Positions 35,287 to 46,257 of a DNA stretch of 64,000 nucleotides are shown piece by piece (position 1 is the first letter of the stretch; each line of letters begins with the position of its first letter). The stretch spans positions 9,424,001 through 9,488,000 of the forward strand of contig JAMKCF010000009.1 in assembly GCA_023634235.1 (NCBI GenBank), given 5' to 3'. The notes under the pieces were generated by a model that did no database searches, was not told the origin of the DNA, and saw nothing but the letters and a program-made list of their open reading frames with translations. This DNA comes from Pisaster brevispinus. Lineage: Eukaryota > Echinodermata > Asteroidea > Forcipulatida > Asteriidae. A program made the translations under genes and the position numbers.

Positions 35287-35989
35287 AGGGGTCTATTGGG
35301 GGGAATCCGTAATGCAAACTATTCTGACATAGTTTAAACCCAGTCAATTGAAAGCCAAGTGTTATTGCAGCTGTTGAAAATAAAAACGCCATGTATCTAT
35401 CAAAACTATAGGGTAAATTCACTCACATTTGCTAAAACAACAAAAATGTGACCAAATTGCAGAGCCGTTTTCTCAAAATAGAAACTTTCTTCAAAAACAG
35501 TTTTGATTGCATGCTGTATGTCTAATCATCACAGCTAAAAAACATCCAATTCTATTTTGCAACTGCTTCTATGGAGATTTGGGTTATTAATGGTAGTTTT
35601 GCTTACCTGGCAAGACTAGTTGCAGTATGAATATAGTAACAGTATATATTACCAGTAGTAACATTAGATAATTTATGAGAATCTACAAGAACATTTTTCT
35701 AAAATCTGATTTGTCTTACCAGGTGAGAGAAATGGCTACAAAAATAAAACAAAATATAGGCACGCAACATAAAAATGTCATGAGATGTTTTCAGATCAGT
35801 TTCTTGAAAATTACTCAATCTCAAAGCTGTCCCTTCTTCAGTCATCACCAAGTTATAAGGTTCCATGTTTGAATGTGAATGAATAAATCTGAAACCAACA
35901 TTTAAAAAAGCCATGTTAAAACTAAACACTGCATTTAATTTTGATCCATATACAGATCAATCTCTCTCTTACCAGACAATGCTACAGGG

Positions 35990-36105
35990 GGCAATTTCAT
36001 GGCTGTGCTTACAGTGGAGTCCTGCGCTTACGTCCCGTAGATTTGTGTGATTTGAGGGCTCTAAAGCACAGAATGCTGTAAGCTGAGCCATGAAATTGGA
36101 CCTAC
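35990..36105. mobile_element. short MITE related to 11947-12192
   Basis: Termini GGCAATTTCATGGCTGTGCTT and (inverted) GTCCAATTTCATGGCTCAGCTT are the same ends as the intron 8 element, around a reduced centre of about 75 bases. Confidence 0.65.
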
Positions 36106-37840
36106 ATCACTTGTTTCTACTTTCTATACAGCATAACAGTGTTTTAATTTTCAAGTTGACTATAGCTACCCTCTTTTTGAATTAACATTGACTTTGAAGA
36201 AAGCATTATGGAAAATGTTTAGCAGTTGTTTAACTTCCTTTTTTACTTGTGTCATATAAAACGTGTTAGTGTAAAATAAACCATTGAGCTATATTATAGA
36301 ACTAGAGAGTAAACAAAACCATGTGACACAGTCTGACAAGAATCCATTTCGAACATTGAAAAACTAAACTGGCGCTGACCCATCACATAATACAGGTCAC
36401 GTACCCGTTCACACAACCAACATTGTGTAAGTGGACTTTAAAAAGGATTTGTGCCCATGGTGTGACAGCTCGGTTACATGTGTGTAACAACGAGAGCTCC
36501 CCATTATGATGGTGTAAGGACAAAAGCCAAAACAATATTATTGCTCATGGTTAACTTGTTGCTCTCTCAGCAATTTAAAAGTTCCCATAAAACATGTGTG
36601 GAATGTCTGTAGGTCTGTTTTAATATCTGTTTGATACTAGATTTAGAGTATTTTTATGCTTGTTTGTTTGTTTTGGTATTTATTTGCATTCATAGAGTAC
36701 ATGTGTCTGTTTGTATGAATGTTGATGTTTATTTTTTAGTTTCCGTAAGCACGCAATCTACTTTTTGTGTAGTAGGCCCCCCTATGTGCTTGCATGTTTT
36801 TTCGGTCTATGGTTAGAATGTATGTTTGTTCTTGTGTGCCTGTTTAAGTATTATTGTTTAAGAATTATTGTAAGTTTTTTAATTTGTTGCATTTATATTT
36901 TTGTATTTGAAAATTATACTAAAAAGTTTGTTTTAATTTTGCTCAGGTTCAATAAAGATACAAACTGCGTAATCTCTGTAACTGTTTTTTATTGACTGGG
37001 TCCCTGGGAGGGGGACAATCCTGCATCCAATTGTTTATAATAAGGGATGCTCGTGATGGAGTATGGGTTTTATTCACAATTCTCATTTCGGTGCCATTCC
37101 CATTGGAATCATTCTTGACAATCTACTTCTAGTCAAATATTTCCTTTGAATTTATAATTCCAAATTACTAAATATAAAAATATCCAAGGACTAATACTTT
37201 TGTTAAAGGGCACTTCTCTTCCAAGCATCAAACATACAACTACAAATTTTGCCCCAAATCTGAAGGGTCTGACATAAGGGTATTATGTCACATCACTGCC
37301 CTATTATGTCACATCACTCTTGGTATAATTGGAGTGTACGAAAATTAAATTTGATGACTATGAAATTGCTGAAGTTGCTTGTTCACAGATTTACTATAAA
37401 CAGATTTTACATAAAATTATCCCACCACCACATGGCATAATCTTCCTTCTTTGAAATATTTCATCCAGTATATGCTCACGTCTCTTCCACGCAGCTAGGT
37501 GACGTGTTCAAATTGACATTTCGTCCACAACAGTTCAAAATTCACAAAGAATAGTCACCGTGGCGTCCTCTGTCGTTGGCAGCGACCTGAAACTTCGGAC
37601 ATGGGACGTCACTGCGGCTGACACTCAGTCCGGCTTAATTACTCACAAACAGTCAGTGGTGAAAACCATGGTTTTCCATCAAAATTCTCGTCTTGAGTTC
37701 CAGTCCTCAGCAGCAGACTCTCCTCTCCAGCCAATTGCCCTGGTATAGCAGCCTGCAATTATCTGCTCGCAGTTTAACATTGGCGGCTCAATAAAATCTA
37801 CAAATTTTACGCTGCCTCTGAAAATTTATCGGAACTGCTG

Positions 37841-37897
37841 TCTCTCCCCCCTCTCTCTCCCCCTCTCCACCCCCTCCCCCTCTCTCCCTCTCTCTCC

Positions 37898-37928
<31 letters not shown>

Positions 37929-37951
37929 CCCCTCCCCCTCTCTCTCTCTCA
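37841..37951 (+). repeat. pyrimidine (CT/C) low-complexity tract
   Basis: About 110 bases are almost entirely C and T, with CT dinucleotide runs and C runs, ending in CAG. It can form unusual DNA structure, but there is no gene-related evidence. Confidence 0.85.
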
Positions 37952-39112
37952 GGCTGGTCTAAGTCACAGCTAGACCAAATATCAGAATGCCCCCAAAACA
38001 ACATTTTTGAAACGCTAACTAAAGAGGGCTTTTTTCAATTTTTGTGGTGTAAGTTCATGTTTGCAGTGACACAAGCAAAAAAATAGATGAAAGTCAGAGT
38101 TATGACTTATGTTTAATAGTCATTTTTGAGGCCATATGTATGACTTAGGCCTATGCTAATTCATAACTATGACTTTTGTGTCTGTCCCTTTAACGTTTGA
38201 GCAATTTTATTGGTCGAAAAAATTCATCTAAGATGGCCGCCAGCTTTGGCAGCCATAGGCCTATATGTTTTAGATTGTCACGTGATGCTTCAGTATAAGT
38301 TTTTTTTTAAAGATTATATTAAAATGTATAACTGCAATTGATTGATTGACAATTGATTTAAGAATAAATCAGTCCTCTATCATCATGAAATAATGAGGGG
38401 AAAAACATGGATACCAAGGCGAAAATGTTACGTCACACGTTGCAACTGTCTGCCCAGTCAAATGCAAGTAAAGTTACGGTGCACGTCTCTTTGGGCGCGC
38501 GCGAAGCCTAATTTAAATACCCTAACAGCCTAACATGATTCTCAAAAAATGGTGTGAAGACCAATATTAATCATAAATCTATAGCCTAGAACGAACCTGC
38601 ACTACGTTTTGAAGTCGTGGGCGCATACACGTATGTAAACAAACCTAATATCTAAAAGTTTGTATCTGTGTACGGCTATTTGCATGTAAATAAAGTGCAT
38701 TTATTCTTTACTATTGTGTCATATCAAATCAAATATGCCGCGTGAGACTATTTATACGAGAGCGGGCGTATAACCCACCCGTGTACGTCAGCAGGGTGCC
38801 GTTCTATGATGAGGTCGGAGGAGTTGGGTCTTTTAAATTCATCAATACTTTGTCGTCTCAATTATAAACTTATGGTGCTCACTGCTTAATTATAAACCAC
38901 ATTAAAAGATCCCATTTTAAAACTGATTGACAGTGAATAATCAAACGGTTGGGAACTTTTAAAATAGTATCTCCACGTGCAGAAGTTCATGCTTTTAATG
39001 GCCGACGTTTCCCATAGTTTTATTTGACACATGAAGCCGAAGCCGTGGAAGCCGAAGTGTTCGAAACAAACACGTCGCCATTTTGTTTGTTGTGAAGCCG
39101 AAGCTGCGCGGA

Positions 39113-39395
39113 ACCGAAGCCCCCCAAAACGATCCGAAGCCTGAAGCCGAAGCCGTCTTTTCGAAAAAGGCAATTGTATATTTAACAATCCTTATGTGAT
39201 CCGCATGCAATCCCTCTTTGTCAGAAAGGTGCTTTCATTTGTACGCATGACCGCACGCTTTTGCATAAAGAGCTTCGAGGACATTCATTTCGAGAAAGTC
39301 ATACAAAAGGGCTACACAAACTCCAACTTTCATGTAGACACCTCGCACCCACACATTCGCTCGGCAGGAAGCGGTAGACATTTGCGGGCGTCAAG
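39113..39395 (+). promoter_or_regulatory. duplicated 5' flank of transporter copy 2
   Basis: Matches 31343-31690 up to the ATG, with small deletions. Upstream (39030-39120) the GAAGCC hexamer motif is repeated several more times than in copy 1. GCATAAAGAG replaces the TATA-like GCATAAAT. Differences here may set the two genes' expression apart; this is inference. Confidence 0.45.
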
Positions 39396-40313
39396 ATGGG
39401 AACATCGAGGAGCCCGTGGCGTTGGATGATCTTACTCTCTAGATTTGGTGTTAGTTTCATTGGTTTTGGCTTGTACAAGTCTATGAGTGTGTTTATACCC
39501 GTATTGGTGGACGAGTTTAGTATCAGTACTTCGTCAGCGGGTCTTGTAAGCAGCCTTCCGTACACCATTAGTATAACGGCAAGTAAGTGACCGGTAGGGC
39601 TACCTTTGATAATTACTCCAAAACATAATGAAAATAAAAACTTACTTGGTAAGACTAAGAGCATGGGGGAAGGTAGAAGCACTGCAGCTGTTGATGACGT
39701 ATAATATTTTGAGAAACGATTCCCTTCTAAGGAATGTGGTTTTAGAAAAAGAGATTCAAACAACTTTTATCTGAGAAACGTTTCAAGCCTGAAACGTTTC
39801 TCAGACTGTGTATTCCAGTTACGAATTATTCTTCCTGCATGGACATAACCGCTCCAGATTTTCGGCGATGTATCAAAAACGCTACACTTTTTGAAAATTC
39901 TCGGCGTGTCGTGGCCAAGCGTACAAGAGCACCGGACTCAAGCTCTGGTGTTTCCGACTCAGCAGATTGGGGTTCGAGTCCCGGTCGTGACAATTGTGTC
40001 CTTAAGCACACAAGGGACGTAAAGCCGTTGGCCCCGTGTTTTGTGTAATGCACGTAAAAGAACCCAGTACACTTATCGAAAAGAGAACCCAGTACACTTA
40101 TCGAAAAGAGAAGGGGTTCGCCCCGGTGTTCCTGGTTTGATTGGCTGCATATTGCGCCACAGCACCTTGTAAACCATTACCTGGTGCTATGTAAAGGAGT
40201 AGGTCTCATACTTCAAACGAAGCCCCACATACCTTGCAGGAAATTAATGTTGAAGCGCCTTGAGCATCACTGAATGACGGATATGAGCGCTATATAAGGG
40301 CCATTATTATTAT

Positions 40314-40345
<32 letters not shown>

Positions 40346-43300
40346 TTAATATCTACATTTCTATAGGATTGAAACAATAGAATAGTTAAAAAACAGAAGA
40401 TAATTGTGTTTTCCCGACGTTCTCACTCAAATGTGAATTGCCTGTCTAGCTACTAGGACATTGTCGTTATTATTTTTAAACAAAACTTTAACAAAACAAA
40501 AGTAACTATTTTGTGTGATGAGGAAATAGAGTTGGCTGCTGCAAACTGCTTACCGACCCATAAAGGACCTGTGGTGAATGCAATAACGGCAATAGTAACG
40601 ACCGGTTGTTTCCACCGTAGCAGACTCCCTCTCGAAGTCTACTGGGAGCGAAACGTCAAGCCATGAACTATTTGTATAGGCCCTATTCAATTTGTGCAAT
40701 GTGAAAATATCCAAACAAAAATGCCAAGCAGACCGAATCCGGGGTGAGAATGCTGCAGAGAACCTAACGATCGGTCAATAGGCTTAATAGTTGTTTGTGA
40801 TACGAAACACAAAGCAGGATTTGATAACCCCCGTGTGCCTTTATCGTTGATGGGAAATATTATCTTGAAAATAATCATATTATGATTTTACTAACAGCTT
40901 TTCAAAAATAGTGGTGTTATGAGATTGAAGTTCATTCTACAAAACAATTCTTGTAACATTGTAATATTCCTATAAGACTGTAATTTTGCTTTGACGGTAT
41001 TAGCATTGCAACAAAATGCCATCACATAGTTACAACTATGAAAACACTGTATTCCTGTTACTGTAATTTACAGTTTTTGTCACAGCTTATGACGGTTACT
41101 TATAATTGTCTAGGCCTATGATGTTACATGCTTTAGCGGCCATTATGAACAGGAACCAAATCCAACTATTTTTCCGACTTGTCACAATCATGTTTTAAAT
41201 GATTTTACCCACTTGGCGGCTATTTTGGACGCCATTTTGAAATTGCCAGAGTGCTGGGAATTTTGACATTTTCTGTTAACGTCTTAATTGCGTTACAGGA
41301 CCATAAATTAAAGCTAAAACGTGTTGGTCTGGTAGAGTCCTTGTGGGGGTGCACAGATACCCTCCGTAGATGCGCCTACTCGGCTAGTAAGGGTCCCTAC
41401 GACTGTGCGCGCCATACAGAACAGATGGTCTCCAGGATGCATGGAATAGCACCCTTTTGAGTTTATCCGGTGTGACAAAACATTCTGTACCCCCCCCCCC
41501 CACACCACCTCTACTACGGGGTGCACCCCACTAAACCAACTCCCATAGCAAGCATAGCATTATCCATTGATTCTTGAGCTTGTTTCCCCTGCTCAATTAG
41601 GGAGTCCCTGGGCCCGTCGAGTTATTCCCCCTACACCGGTGTGATTTACCAAACATCAATCTTAAAAAAATGTCCCTACACCTCTCAGCAAATAAGACCA
41701 TTTAATTTAAGGCCTATGTTATCCAAAATGCATCAAGTTAGAAGTCAGCAACCCCAGGTCACAATTGGGCCAAATTTGTACACTGAATCTCTAACTTTTA
41801 TTTGGCTCTCAAATCTGTCTAACATTGAATAATTTGAAGGCCTACAAAATATTAATGATTTTTTTTAGTGGGGTGCACTCTAAGGCAAACTGCACAAACT
41901 TCTTCTGATAGCGCCCTCTTTTGAATCCTCCAGCCCAAGTTAATTTCCCATACGGAGGACAGAATCTCCGGGGACAGATTTCCCTAGGACACCGGCATCG
42001 AGTAAACTTCCAGGGGCCGATTTCACAAAGACTAAAAAGATTGGTCTTAACTGTGTGTCAATCACAGTTGCTTAGCAAAGTGTGATGTCACAATACAAAT
42101 AAATCACTATGCAACTCATCTTATTTATAAGATGAATCTTAGTGCTTTGTGAAATCCAGCCCTGATTTCTTTAAGGTCTTGGCATTGCTTTCCTCTCGAA
42201 TGCCCTTGTCTGTTGAGCTGTATGGTCTCACTGTCTAGTAATTTTTGTCCTTAAGTCTCTGCATGTCCAGTGAAAGTTTAACAGCGAGTTTGCTTCACTT
42301 TTTGATGACTACTATTACACGTGTTTTGTGTGCTTTCGTATTAATTAATAAGCAATGATTGAATCTATCCATTTTATATTCGAGGAACGTAATGTATATC
42401 AAAGTATTCTCCTATCTTATAATAGGTATCCTTTCTGCCGTTTTACTGAAAATTTGTGATGGGAGAAAACTGATGATGGTTGGTGGGTTTTTGGGTGCGG
42501 TGGGTTACATCGGAGCAGCTTCGTCACAGACGGTACTACAACTCGGACTGTTGCTCACATTATCAAGTAAGTACATGGCAAGGTACACGTCCGTTGCTCG
42601 CCTAGTCTCACGCACATCTTGTTCTCAACAACACCTATCTTGCAAGAGTTCCGCTGGCTCCTGACCAAATTGCGTATCACGTATGTAAATCTGCTCACTT
42701 TCAAAGCTCCCCGTGGCCTATTTCCTGACTATCTGATCTTCTGCATGAGTATATTCTTGGTTGTCCTCTTCGTTGTTCTGGCCAATCCCTATACTGACGC
42801 AATGACTACTTTTCCACTAAATTCTATGGTCAAGGAGCCTTTTACTTCATTGCATCTTCGTTATGAAACGACTTACCTCTTCATATTTGCCAAGCTGACT
42901 CTCTCCAAATTTTCAAGGGACTTCTAAAGACTCATTTGTTTGAATCTATATTTTTGTAACAAATTGCTTTATATATTTCATTTCATTGTTTTATGCTTTT
43001 TGTGTTACGCATAGAGGCTCATTCATTACGCGCTACGGGGTATAAATATCTCATATTTATTTTATTATTAATATATATTGGCTTTCTCTTCACTTTTGAA
43101 GGTTTGGGACAGTCCCCAATGAACATAGTTGTCGTTGTGTCACAGCTACAGTACTTCCCGGATGCTTTTGCCGCAGTTAACGGGATCACCTTAGCTGGGG
43201 GCGCTGTTGGGATGATGATTCTCCCTCCAGTGGTTGAACAACTTTTACTGACCTACGGTTGGAGAGGTGCATTGATTATCACCGGTGCCATTTCAGCTCA

Positions 43301-44615
43301 TATCTGCGTACTTGGTGCACTCATAAGACCACTTTCCCCGGAGCACAAATATGAAACAATACAGAACTCAGGATCAGATTCGCCAACAGATAAACTCTTG
43401 GAATACAGCAAGATTCGTGAAATGTGGAATGCTTTCAAAGAGAAGATGGATTTTAGATTATTCGTTGATGAGCCGCGTTTCCTCATTATTCAGTTGATCG
43501 TATTTTTGTGCGGTCTAGCCTTCAGTGGCTGGCACATGTACATCATTCCCCATGGTATTTCTCTGGGTTTTGGAGAAACATTAGCTTCACTTCTGGCCAC
43601 TTTTACTGGTATTGGGACCATTGTTGGACGGCTTTCACACGGTACCTTTGTAGACCGTGGAGTGGTCCGGTCGACGGATCTTTACGCAGGGGCTTCTGTC
43701 GTAATGGCCGTTACTTTACTTCTCGTCTCGCTAGCCTCGTCGTCCTATGCAGCTATCGCTACTTTGGCTGCTGCTGTTGGGTTCGCACTTGGCATTGAAG
43801 TCCCATTGTGTTATGTTATGACTGCCGATGTCATAGATAGAGAGGAGGTCGCAGGTTTTGGTTTCATGTATGTGTTCTTTGGAATTGGTGCAATATCAGG
43901 TTCTTATCTGTGTGGTGAGTATCTATTTTGGAAGGAGTTTAATTTGGAAGATAGGGCACAATAATGTTTTGGGATTTGGGTTTTTTTTTTTCGAAATCCA
44001 AAATAGCTGCTTGCGATACGTCATTACGTATACCTTTGGTTTTGGGAAAAGTTCGACTTGAGTTATACACAATAAAGCTAACATGTGAACATTTCATTTC
44101 AAAAATGTGGTAGTGTTATTGAGGTATCGCCAAAAAACTGGAGCGGTTATGTCCACGCAAGAAGAATAATCCCTAATTGGAATACACAATCTGAGAAACA
44201 TTTCTTGCATGAATTGTTTCTCAAATTGAATATTGAATTCCTTTCTCTAAAACCACATTCCTTAGAAGAGAATCGTTTCTCAAAATGTTATGCATTGATA
44301 ATAGCTGCAGTGCTTCTTACCAAGCAAGTTTTTTTATGGTCAATCATTTGTGAAGTACGTACCAAAGGGCCTTTCCTCTAAAAGGGTAAACAATCCATGC
44401 TTGCCTTTGATTCACTTGGTCTGCAAAAAAATTATGGGCCTGGTTTTTCCCGATCTCATCTCAAACTATGATTGTGGTGCCCAATCTGCTTTACCCTAGG
44501 TTGGATCCACGATATGAGTGGCAGTTACATCACAGTCTTCAACACACTCGGAGGTCTGTCTATCATCACGGGAGCTATAGCGATGTCACTGAGACTAATA
44601 CCGACTCGGCATTAG
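39396..44615 (+). CDS. SLC16/monocarboxylate-transporter-like MFS protein, copy 2
   Basis: Exons 39396-39582, 42426-42566, 43102-43914 and 44500-44615 have the same lengths, phases and stop as copy 1 (418 aa). About 20 residues differ, giving roughly 95% identity: for example L7P, N43I, a Trp to Leu change at the end of exon 2, YVVAV to NIVVV early in exon 3, and LFQG to VFFG near TM11. Exon 4 is identical. All frames and splice sites are intact, so both genes look functional. Arg286 and Thr282 are the same in both. Intron 1 is 2843 bases against 742 in copy 1. An AATAAA at 44723 lies 108 bases past the stop. Substrate is unknown, as for copy 1. Confidence 0.85.
39630..39900 (+). repeat. longer copy of the intron 1 repeat, in transporter copy 2
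   Basis: Starts like 31940-32080 but continues past the point where copy 1 stops, through TCTCAGACTGTGTATTCCAG and CATGGACATAACCGCTCCAG. That continuation matches, inverted, the intron 3 repeat of both copies. The full element is therefore here and the copy 1 version is cut short. Confidence 0.55.
39905..40325 (+). mobile_element. tRNA-Leu-like SINE, best-preserved copy
   Basis: The head has CGTGGCCAAGCGTACAAGAG (A box), an anticodon-arm-like ACTCAAGCTCT and GGGTTCGAGTCCC (B box). The body carries GTAAAAGAACCCAGTACAC (doubled), GGGGTTCGCCCCGGTGTTCC and ends GAGCGCTATATAAGGGCC with an ATT/AGT run. The tail matches L2/CR1-type LINE tails, which suggests mobilisation by such a LINE. It sits in intron 1 of copy 2, absent from copy 1. 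Confidence 0.75.
40326..41892. other. rest of the copy-2-specific part of intron 1
   Basis: About 1.5 kb with no supported gene. It has a C run at 41491-41503 and two GGGGTGCAC blocks (41519 and 41870) in opposed or direct orientation that may mark a further insertion. Short open frames here lack any recognisable similarity. Confidence 0.3.
41893..42163. repeat. ACTTCTTCTGATAGC repeat and MITE, copy 2 of intron 1
   Basis: 41893-42000 matches 32093-32200, and 42013-42163 is the counterpart of the MITE at 32208-32358. Both sit at the same distance before exon 2 as in copy 1, so they were duplicated with the gene. Confidence 0.7.
42581..42976 (+). pseudogene. LINE reverse transcriptase 3' end in intron 2, copy 2
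   Basis: Nearly identical to 32775-33170, with the same stops and frame breaks, so it was carried along by the gene duplication and is not a new insertion. Confidence 0.75.
44096..44330 (-). repeat. inverted repeat relative in intron 3 of copy 2
   Basis: Counterpart of 34325-34525. On the minus strand it runs GCACTGCAGCTATTATCAAT through GAGAAACGATTCTCTTCTAA to GTGTATTCCAATTAGGGATT and CATAACCGCTCCAG, the order seen at 39630-39900. Confidence 0.6.
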
Positions 44616-44697
44616 GTCGTGTCCGGCAGTGGCTACCACCGGCAGGAGATCCTGTCCCCCGGAGATTCTGTACCCCATACGGCGACCTGGATACTAA

Positions 44698-44808
44698 TTT
44701 CTTCCGATAGCGCCCTCTTTTGAATAAACCTCCTCCAGCCCACGTTAGTTTTCCCATAATGGGGACAGAATCTCCATGGACAGATTTCCCTTGGACACCA
44801 GATCGCTG
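44698..44808 (+). repeat. ACTTCTTCTGATAGC repeat, copy 3, at the duplication border
   Basis: CTTCCGATAGCGCCCTCTTT to GGACACCAGATCG parallels 32093-32200 at lower identity. Homology between the flanks of the two transporter copies ends at its first bases (GATAGCG at about 34905 and 44713). Confidence 0.6.
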
Positions 44809-45884
44809 AAAAGGCAATATTCTTCAGCGTTACGTCGTTTTAGCCAACGGCCATAGCCATGTATAGCCGAAGTCACGTGATTCGGACGCAGCCTTACTTT
44901 AATTCCCAATGTCTCTTGAGTCACCGATTGGGTTCTACAAAATGGAGGACCGTGTTAGTTCAAAAGGAAGTAAAAGGAAAACCACACACTTATGAGGTAT
45001 ATTTGTGTGGATCCATTCTACTTTTAGAACATCTTTCCAACCATACTCGTTTCATAAAGCGCTCTTTATAACCCAAAGCGCCCATACTGAATGCAACGTT
45101 GCCGTTACCCATGTATGTATTTGTAAGTTTATGTACAGGTTTTTTTTTTTTTTTTTTTCTATTCTTGTAGGCGCTCTAAAGGTGGATATGGGTGCATTAT
45201 AAATTTTGTTATTACTTATTTTTAAAGAAAACGCACAAGTCGATTTCAATGGATTTTTTTTTTTAAATAATAATACTACATCTAGGCAATTTAGCATTTG
45301 GGCTTTTAGTTGATTTCGATTCTTTAGTTATGTATGGCCAATTTATGGAACAAAACCCAATTTTAAAGCAATAATAGTTATATTTCTATATTTTTACCAC
45401 CTAGCCATGTTGCTCTATTTTTTATGTTGTAAATACAAATACACACAATGGTCTGCGTTTATCTAATTGTTGTTCAGATTTTTATTGGCCTTTCGCTTGT
45501 TTTTCTTGATTATAGCGTTTTCCATTCTTGTCTGATGTTTTTTTTTTATTACCACACCATATTTGAGTTAAATTAATTTTAACTTCAATGTGCAATGTTT
45601 TTAAATTTAGGGGAGTGGCTTAACTATTCCACCTATTTTTTTATTACAAATTTGCCTCCTATTTAATTTCAATTTGTCTTTTTTTGTAAATTAACGTAAA
45701 ATTGTTGCAATTCAGCCTTTGTGCTGCGAGGACAGTTTTTTAATAAACCATTTTATCTATCTATCTGTCTATCGGTTAACATGCCTAATGAACAACAAAA
45801 GCTCGTCATGTTGAAAACGTATAGATTTAAAGTTAAAGTAAAACTGGGTCTGCATATTCTATCCAAAACTATTTAATTTAAAGG

Positions 45885-46257
45885 TATTATACGGGATTGG
45901 TAGAGCTGGCAAAACAGTCACAGTGTTCATGTTTTGTGTGATAAACCATAGGGGCCTATACATGAAATAACAAACCTGTGAAAAATTGGCTTAATCAGGA
46001 GAAAACTAGTTTGTAAAAAAAACCACGCACAATTTCCAGCATGTAAACACATTGTCCTTAATTTTGGTTGTAACAACCGAAAACAGCTGTCATGGTTTTT
46101 TTTAAAGGTTCTCAAATACAGTTATCCCAAACATGACTTCTTTTAAGAGGGAAATATTTCGAAGAAAAAAATTGATTCAAGTATGAAATTCATAATCGGG
46201 CAGCTTTCAGACTAAAAATTAAACAATGACTTTTTTCCTCTTACCAATCCTTTATAA
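45885..46257 (+). mobile_element. MITE of the TATTATACGGGATTGGTAGA family, copy B
   Basis: The left end TATTATACGGGATTGGTAGA faces an inverted right end TTATAAAGGATTGGTAAGAG. The 373-base body shares CATGTTTTGTGTGATAAACC and GTCCTTAATTTTGGTTGTAA with copies A and C. Non-coding. Confidence 0.7.

Larger units (their letters stand above)
34808..39112. other. spacer between the two transporter copies
   Basis: Homology with the flank of copy 2 stops at about 34905. The rest has no supported gene. It holds a small inverted repeat with CATTGGCGGCCAT ends (35164-35286), a short MITE (35990-36105), a pyrimidine tract (37841-37951) and a GAAGCC-rich block near 39030-39170. An ATTAAA near 35108 could serve copy 1 as a polyadenylation signal. 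A small open frame at 37560-37748 lacks a recognisable family. Confidence 0.4.

Noticed and set aside
37560..37748. Open frame between the transporter copies
   Set aside because: Starts at GTG, has no family and no adjacent exons; noted only as an ordinary open stretch in spacer DNA.
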